64,000 nt of DNA from JAKFDI01 sp044508835 (GTDB lineage: Bacteria; Pseudomonadota; Gammaproteobacteria; Burkholderiales; Burkholderiaceae_C). The notes beneath the pieces were generated by a model. It was not told the origin of the DNA and searched no databases. It was given only the letters and a program-made list of their open reading frames with translations. Position numbers and translations under genes: made by a program. This document shows positions 61,386-64,000 of the stretch, in pieces. Position 1 is the first letter of the stretch. Every line of letters begins with the position of its first letter. Location of the stretch: assembly GCA_044508835.1 (NCBI GenBank), contig JBIQHD010000004.1, forward strand, positions 1-64,000. The letters are read 5' to 3'.

Positions 61386-62681
61386 ATGAAGATCCTGATC
61401 AAGAACGGCCGCATCGTCGACCCGGCCTCGGGCCGCGACGAGACGGGCGACGTGGCGATCGCCGCCGGGCGCATCGTGGCACTGGGCCGCGTCAGCCCCG
61501 ACTTCCATGCCAGCCGCCAGATCGACGCCACCGGGCTCGTGGTCGCGCCCGGCCTCGTCGATCTGGCGGTGCGCCTGCGCGAGCCAGGCCACGAGCACGA
61601 GGGCATGCTGGAAAGCGAGATGGCCGCGGCCGCCGCGGGCGGCGTGACCAGCCTCGTGTGCCTGCCCGACACCGACCCGCCGCTGGACGAGCCGGGGCTG
61701 GTGGAGATGCTCAAGTTCCGCGCGCGCAACCTGAACCAGTCGCACCTGTACCCGCTGGGCGCATTGACGCGCGGCCTCGCGGGCGAGGTGCTGACCGAGA
61801 TGGCCGAGCTCACCGAGGCCGGCTGCGTGGGCTTCTCGCAGGCCGAGGTGCCGATCACCGACACGCTCGTGCTGCACCGCGCGCTGCAGTACGCCGCCAC
61901 CTTCGGCTACACCGCCTGGCTGCGGCCGCAAGACGCCTACCTCGGCAACGGCGTGGCCGCCAAGGGGGCGCTGGCCACGCGCATGGGCCTGGCCGGCGTG
62001 CCGGCGCTGGCCGAGACCATCGCGCTGCACACCGTCTTCGAGCTCGTGCGCGACACCGGCGCGCGCGTGCACCTGTGCCGCATCAGCAGCGCCGCGGGCC
62101 TGGCGATGATCCGCGCCGCCAAGGCCGAGGGCTTGAGCGTCACCTGCGACGTGAGCATCAACCACCTGCATCTCATCGACCTCGACATCGGCTACTTCAA
62201 CGCCGCGATGCGGCTCAACCCGCCGCTGCGCCAGCAGCGCGACCGCGAGGCGATCCGCGCGGCGCTGGCCGACGGCACGGTGGACGCGCTGGTGAGCGAC
62301 CACACGCCGGTCGACGAGGACGCGAAGAACCTGCCCTTCGCCGAGGCCGAGCCGGGCGCGACGGGGCTCGAGCTGCTGCTGGGCCTGGCGCTGCGCTGGG
62401 GCGAGGAATCGCAGCGCACCCTGGCGCAGACGCTGGCCACCATCACCTGCGCCCCGGTCAGGGTGCTGGGCGACTCGCTCGGCTCGCTGGCCTCCAGCGC
62501 CGGCCGGCTGGTGGAGGGCGGCATGGCCGACCTGTGCCTGTTCGACCCCGACGCGCGCTGGACGGTGGCGCCCGCGGCGCTGAAGAGCCAGGGCAAGCAC
62601 ACGCCCTTCGAGGGGCACGAGCTGCCCGGTCGGGTGAAGTACACCCTCGTCGCGGGCGTGGTGGCGCACGAGGCGCCCTGA
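61386..62681 (+). CDS. pyrX: dihydroorotase-like protein PyrX, metal site incomplete
   Basis: 431-residue amidohydrolase-fold homologue of class I dihydroorotase. The zinc-binding HxH of DxHxHxREPG reads DLAVRLREPG here, so both histidines are absent. SDHTP in the C-terminal half keeps the Asp. The active enzyme is pyrC at 16689-17741. In Pseudomonas the equivalent inactive protein holds the aspartate carbamoyltransferase complex together; the same is inferred. ATG at 61386 follows a GGGGAACGGG site; an ATG at 61365 is in frame and would overlap pyrB. Confidence 0.9.
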   Translation: MKILIKNGRIVDPASGRDETGDVAIAAGRIVALGRVSPDFHASRQIDATGLVVAPGLVDLAVRLREPGHEHEGMLESEMAAAAAGGVTSLVCLPDTDPPLDEPGLVEMLKFRARNLNQSHLYPLGALTRGLAGEVLTEMAELTEAGCVGFSQAEVPITDTLVLHRALQYAATFGYTAWLRPQDAYLGNGVAAKGALATRMGLAGVPALAETIALHTVFELVRDTGARVHLCRISSAAGLAMIRAAKAEGLSVTCDVSINHLHLIDLDIGYFNAAMRLNPPLRQQRDREAIRAALADGTVDALVSDHTPVDEDAKNLPFAEAEPGATGLELLLGLALRWGEESQRTLAQTLATITCAPVRVLGDSLGSLASSAGRLVEGGMADLCLFDPDARWTVAPAALKSQGKHTPFEGHELPGRVKYTLVAGVVAHEAP

Positions 62682-63416
62682 TTGCGCCCGCTGCGCGGCC
62701 TGTGGCGCCTCGCGTGGGCGCTGGCGCACGTGCTGCACGGCGTGCTGATCTGCGCGCTGGTGTTCCCCTGGCTCGGGCCGGCACAGCGCATGCAGCGGGT
62801 GGGCTGGTGGTCGCGGCGCCTGCTGCGGCTGCTGGGCGTCGCGCTGCAGGCGAGCGGCACGCCGCGGCCGGGGCCGGTGCTGCTGGTGGCCAACCACGTG
62901 TCCTGGCTGGACATCCTCGTCATCAACGCCGTGCATCCGGTGCGCTTCGTCTCCAAGGCCGACGTGCGCGCCTGGCCGGTGCTCGGCTGGCTGGTGGCCT
63001 GCGGCGGCACGCTCTTCATCGAGCGCGAGCGCAAGCGCGATGCGCTGCGGGTGGTGCACCAGATGGCCGAGGCGCTGCGAGCGGGCCACCAGCTCGCCGT
63101 CTTCCCCGAAGGCACGACCAGCGACGGCCGCGGCCTGCTGCCCTTCCATGCCAACCTGCTGCAGGCCGCCATCGCCACCGAGACGCCGGTGCAGCCCGTG
63201 GCGCTGCGCTTCAGCGACGCGCGGCACGCGGTGAGCCCGGCGGCCGCCTATGTCGGCGACACGACGCTGCTGCAGTCGGCCTGGGCCGTGGCCACGGCGG
63301 CGGGCCTGCGCGCGAGCATCAGCTTCGAGCTGGCGCAGGGGACGCGGCACCTCGACCGGCGCGCCCTGGCGCGGCACCTGGCCGAGACCATCGAGGAGCG
63401 CCTGGCGGCGCATTGA
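62682..63416 (+). CDS. lysophospholipid / 1-acyl-glycerol-3-phosphate acyltransferase family
   Basis: 244-residue PlsC-type membrane acyltransferase. Catalytic box NHVSWLD (HX4D) near residue 71, second box LFIERERKRDA, third FPEGTTSDG. A hydrophobic N-terminal segment (WALAHVLHGVLICALVFPWL) anchors it. The start appears to be TTG directly after the pyrX stop, without a separate ribosome site, so translation may be coupled. Substrate not defined. Confidence 0.9.
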   Translation: MRPLRGLWRLAWALAHVLHGVLICALVFPWLGPAQRMQRVGWWSRRLLRLLGVALQASGTPRPGPVLLVANHVSWLDILVINAVHPVRFVSKADVRAWPVLGWLVACGGTLFIERERKRDALRVVHQMAEALRAGHQLAVFPEGTTSDGRGLLPFHANLLQAAIATETPVQPVALRFSDARHAVSPAAAYVGDTTLLQSAWAVATAAGLRASISFELAQGTRHLDRRALARHLAETIEERLAAH

Positions 63417-63564
63417 GGGCGCAGGTCACGGCCGCCGGCCGGCGCGAAGGGTAAACCCGCTTCCCGACGGCGCCGGCGCATGCGGATGCTTGCCACGTGC
63501 CCGCCGGGCGGCCGGCCGGCCGTTCCGGCTGCAGGGCTCCCGAGGGTCCGTGGAGGCGTCGCCG

Positions 63565-64000
63565 ATGGAGTTGGTCAAGCTCGTCCCGGGGCACATCCGG
63601 CTCGGAGAGCCGCTTGCCTTTGCCGTGCGCGACGCGGCCGGCCGGTTGCTGCTGGCGCGCGGCCAGGTGCTCGACGACGCCTCGCAGGTCGAGGCGCTGC
63701 TGGCGCGCGACGCCTGCATCGAGGCCGGCGAGGCGCGCACGCTGATCCTGTCGCGCCGCCAGGCGGGCGCCGACGCCGGCGACGATGCGCCGCGGCCGGC
63801 CACGCTCTTCACGGCCTGGGAGCGCGTCGTGCCGCAGCTCGACGCGCTGCTGCGGGGCATCGCCGAGCCGGGCTTTGCAGCCCGCGCCGACGAGCTTGCG
63901 CGCCACCTTGCGGGGCTGGTCGGGCGCGACGCCGACATCGCCATCTACCTGTGCGTGCGCCAGGACGTGCAGCAGCTCGCGAAATACGGCCTGGCGCATG
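63565..64000 (+). CDS. N-terminus of a probable HD-GYP domain phosphodiesterase (runs off the window)
   Basis: 145 codons visible, no stop. It opens MELVKLVPGHIRLGEPLAF and VRDAAGRLLLARGQVL, and reaches DADIAIYLCVRQDVQQLAKYGLAH at the edge. This resembles the N-terminal region that precedes HD-GYP c-di-GMP phosphodiesterase domains in Burkholderiales; the catalytic domain is outside. Start ATG 63565 with GGAGG eight bases upstream; GTG 63550 is a less likely alternative. The 148-base gap before it holds GC-rich inverted repeats. Confidence 0.7.
   Translation, partial: MELVKLVPGHIRLGEPLAFAVRDAAGRLLLARGQVLDDASQVEALLARDACIEAGEARTLILSRRQAGADAGDDAPRPATLFTAWERVVPQLDALLRGIAEPGFAARADELARHLAGLVGRDADIAIYLCVRQDVQQLAKYGLAH

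Overview
The window is about 64 kb of very GC-rich DNA from a betaproteobacterial chromosome. Gene content and order point to the Burkholderiales, near the Rubrivivax/Leptothrix/Comamonadaceae groups. The evidence is a complete dcw cluster, the thiD-hemL / rubredoxin / pilGHIJ-chpA block, the yqgE-ruvX-pyrR-pyrB-pyrX block and the abundant GC-rich palindromic repeats typical of that order. Assignment below order is not possible from the sequence alone. No tRNA, CRISPR array, prophage or transposase gene was seen; almost everything is core chromosome.

Layout: 1-8.3 kb is a fatty-acid (acyl-CoA) oxidation block. It holds a truncated acyl-CoA dehydrogenase, a DUF2147 exported protein, a FadN-type dehydrogenase/hydratase, a DUF559 nuclease-like gene bracketed by inverted repeats, a thiolase, an enoyl-CoA hydratase, an SGNH hydrolase and a short-chain dehydrogenase. 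A convergent acyl-CoA thioesterase follows. At 8.8-15 kb are an Atm1-type ABC exporter, a LysR regulator and a glutamate/aspartate uptake operon (gltIJKL). At 15-21.5 kb are opgD, the active dihydroorotase pyrC, a NYN-domain protein, the RNase P RNA gene, a Bcr/CflA efflux pump, an NnrU-type membrane protein and a hemerythrin protein. A membrane diguanylate cyclase lies at 21.7-23.5 kb.

From 23.8 to 41.4 kb runs the division and cell-wall cluster mraZ-rsmH-ftsL-ftsI-murE-murF-mraY-murD-ftsW-murG-murC-ddl-ftsQ-ftsA-ftsZ. Start and stop codons overlap or nearly touch throughout; only the ftsA-ftsZ gap is appreciable. It begins at a good sigma70 promoter with a MraZ box and ends at a strong hairpin array. 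lpxC and two small membrane proteins follow. A minus-strand group (esterase, mpl, hemL, thiD-like) then meets a divergent plus-strand rubredoxin.

From 47.6 to 58.8 kb is a type IV pilus chemosensory operon (pilG, pilH, pilI, pilJ, a 2067-residue chpA) with a GAF-GGDEF cyclase as its last gene. At 58.9-63.4 kb are yqgE, ruvX, pyrR, pyrB, an HxH-less dihydroorotase homologue (pyrX) and a lysophospholipid acyltransferase. The window ends inside a probable HD-GYP phosphodiesterase gene.

The points most worth a second look are these. A palindromic repeat family brackets the DUF559 gene in inverted orientation and also lies in frame inside murD. A second repeat forms the N-terminal codons of rsmH. 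At least five genes have a -10 box placed so that transcription should start at the start codon. rsmH has a mosaic of codon usage.
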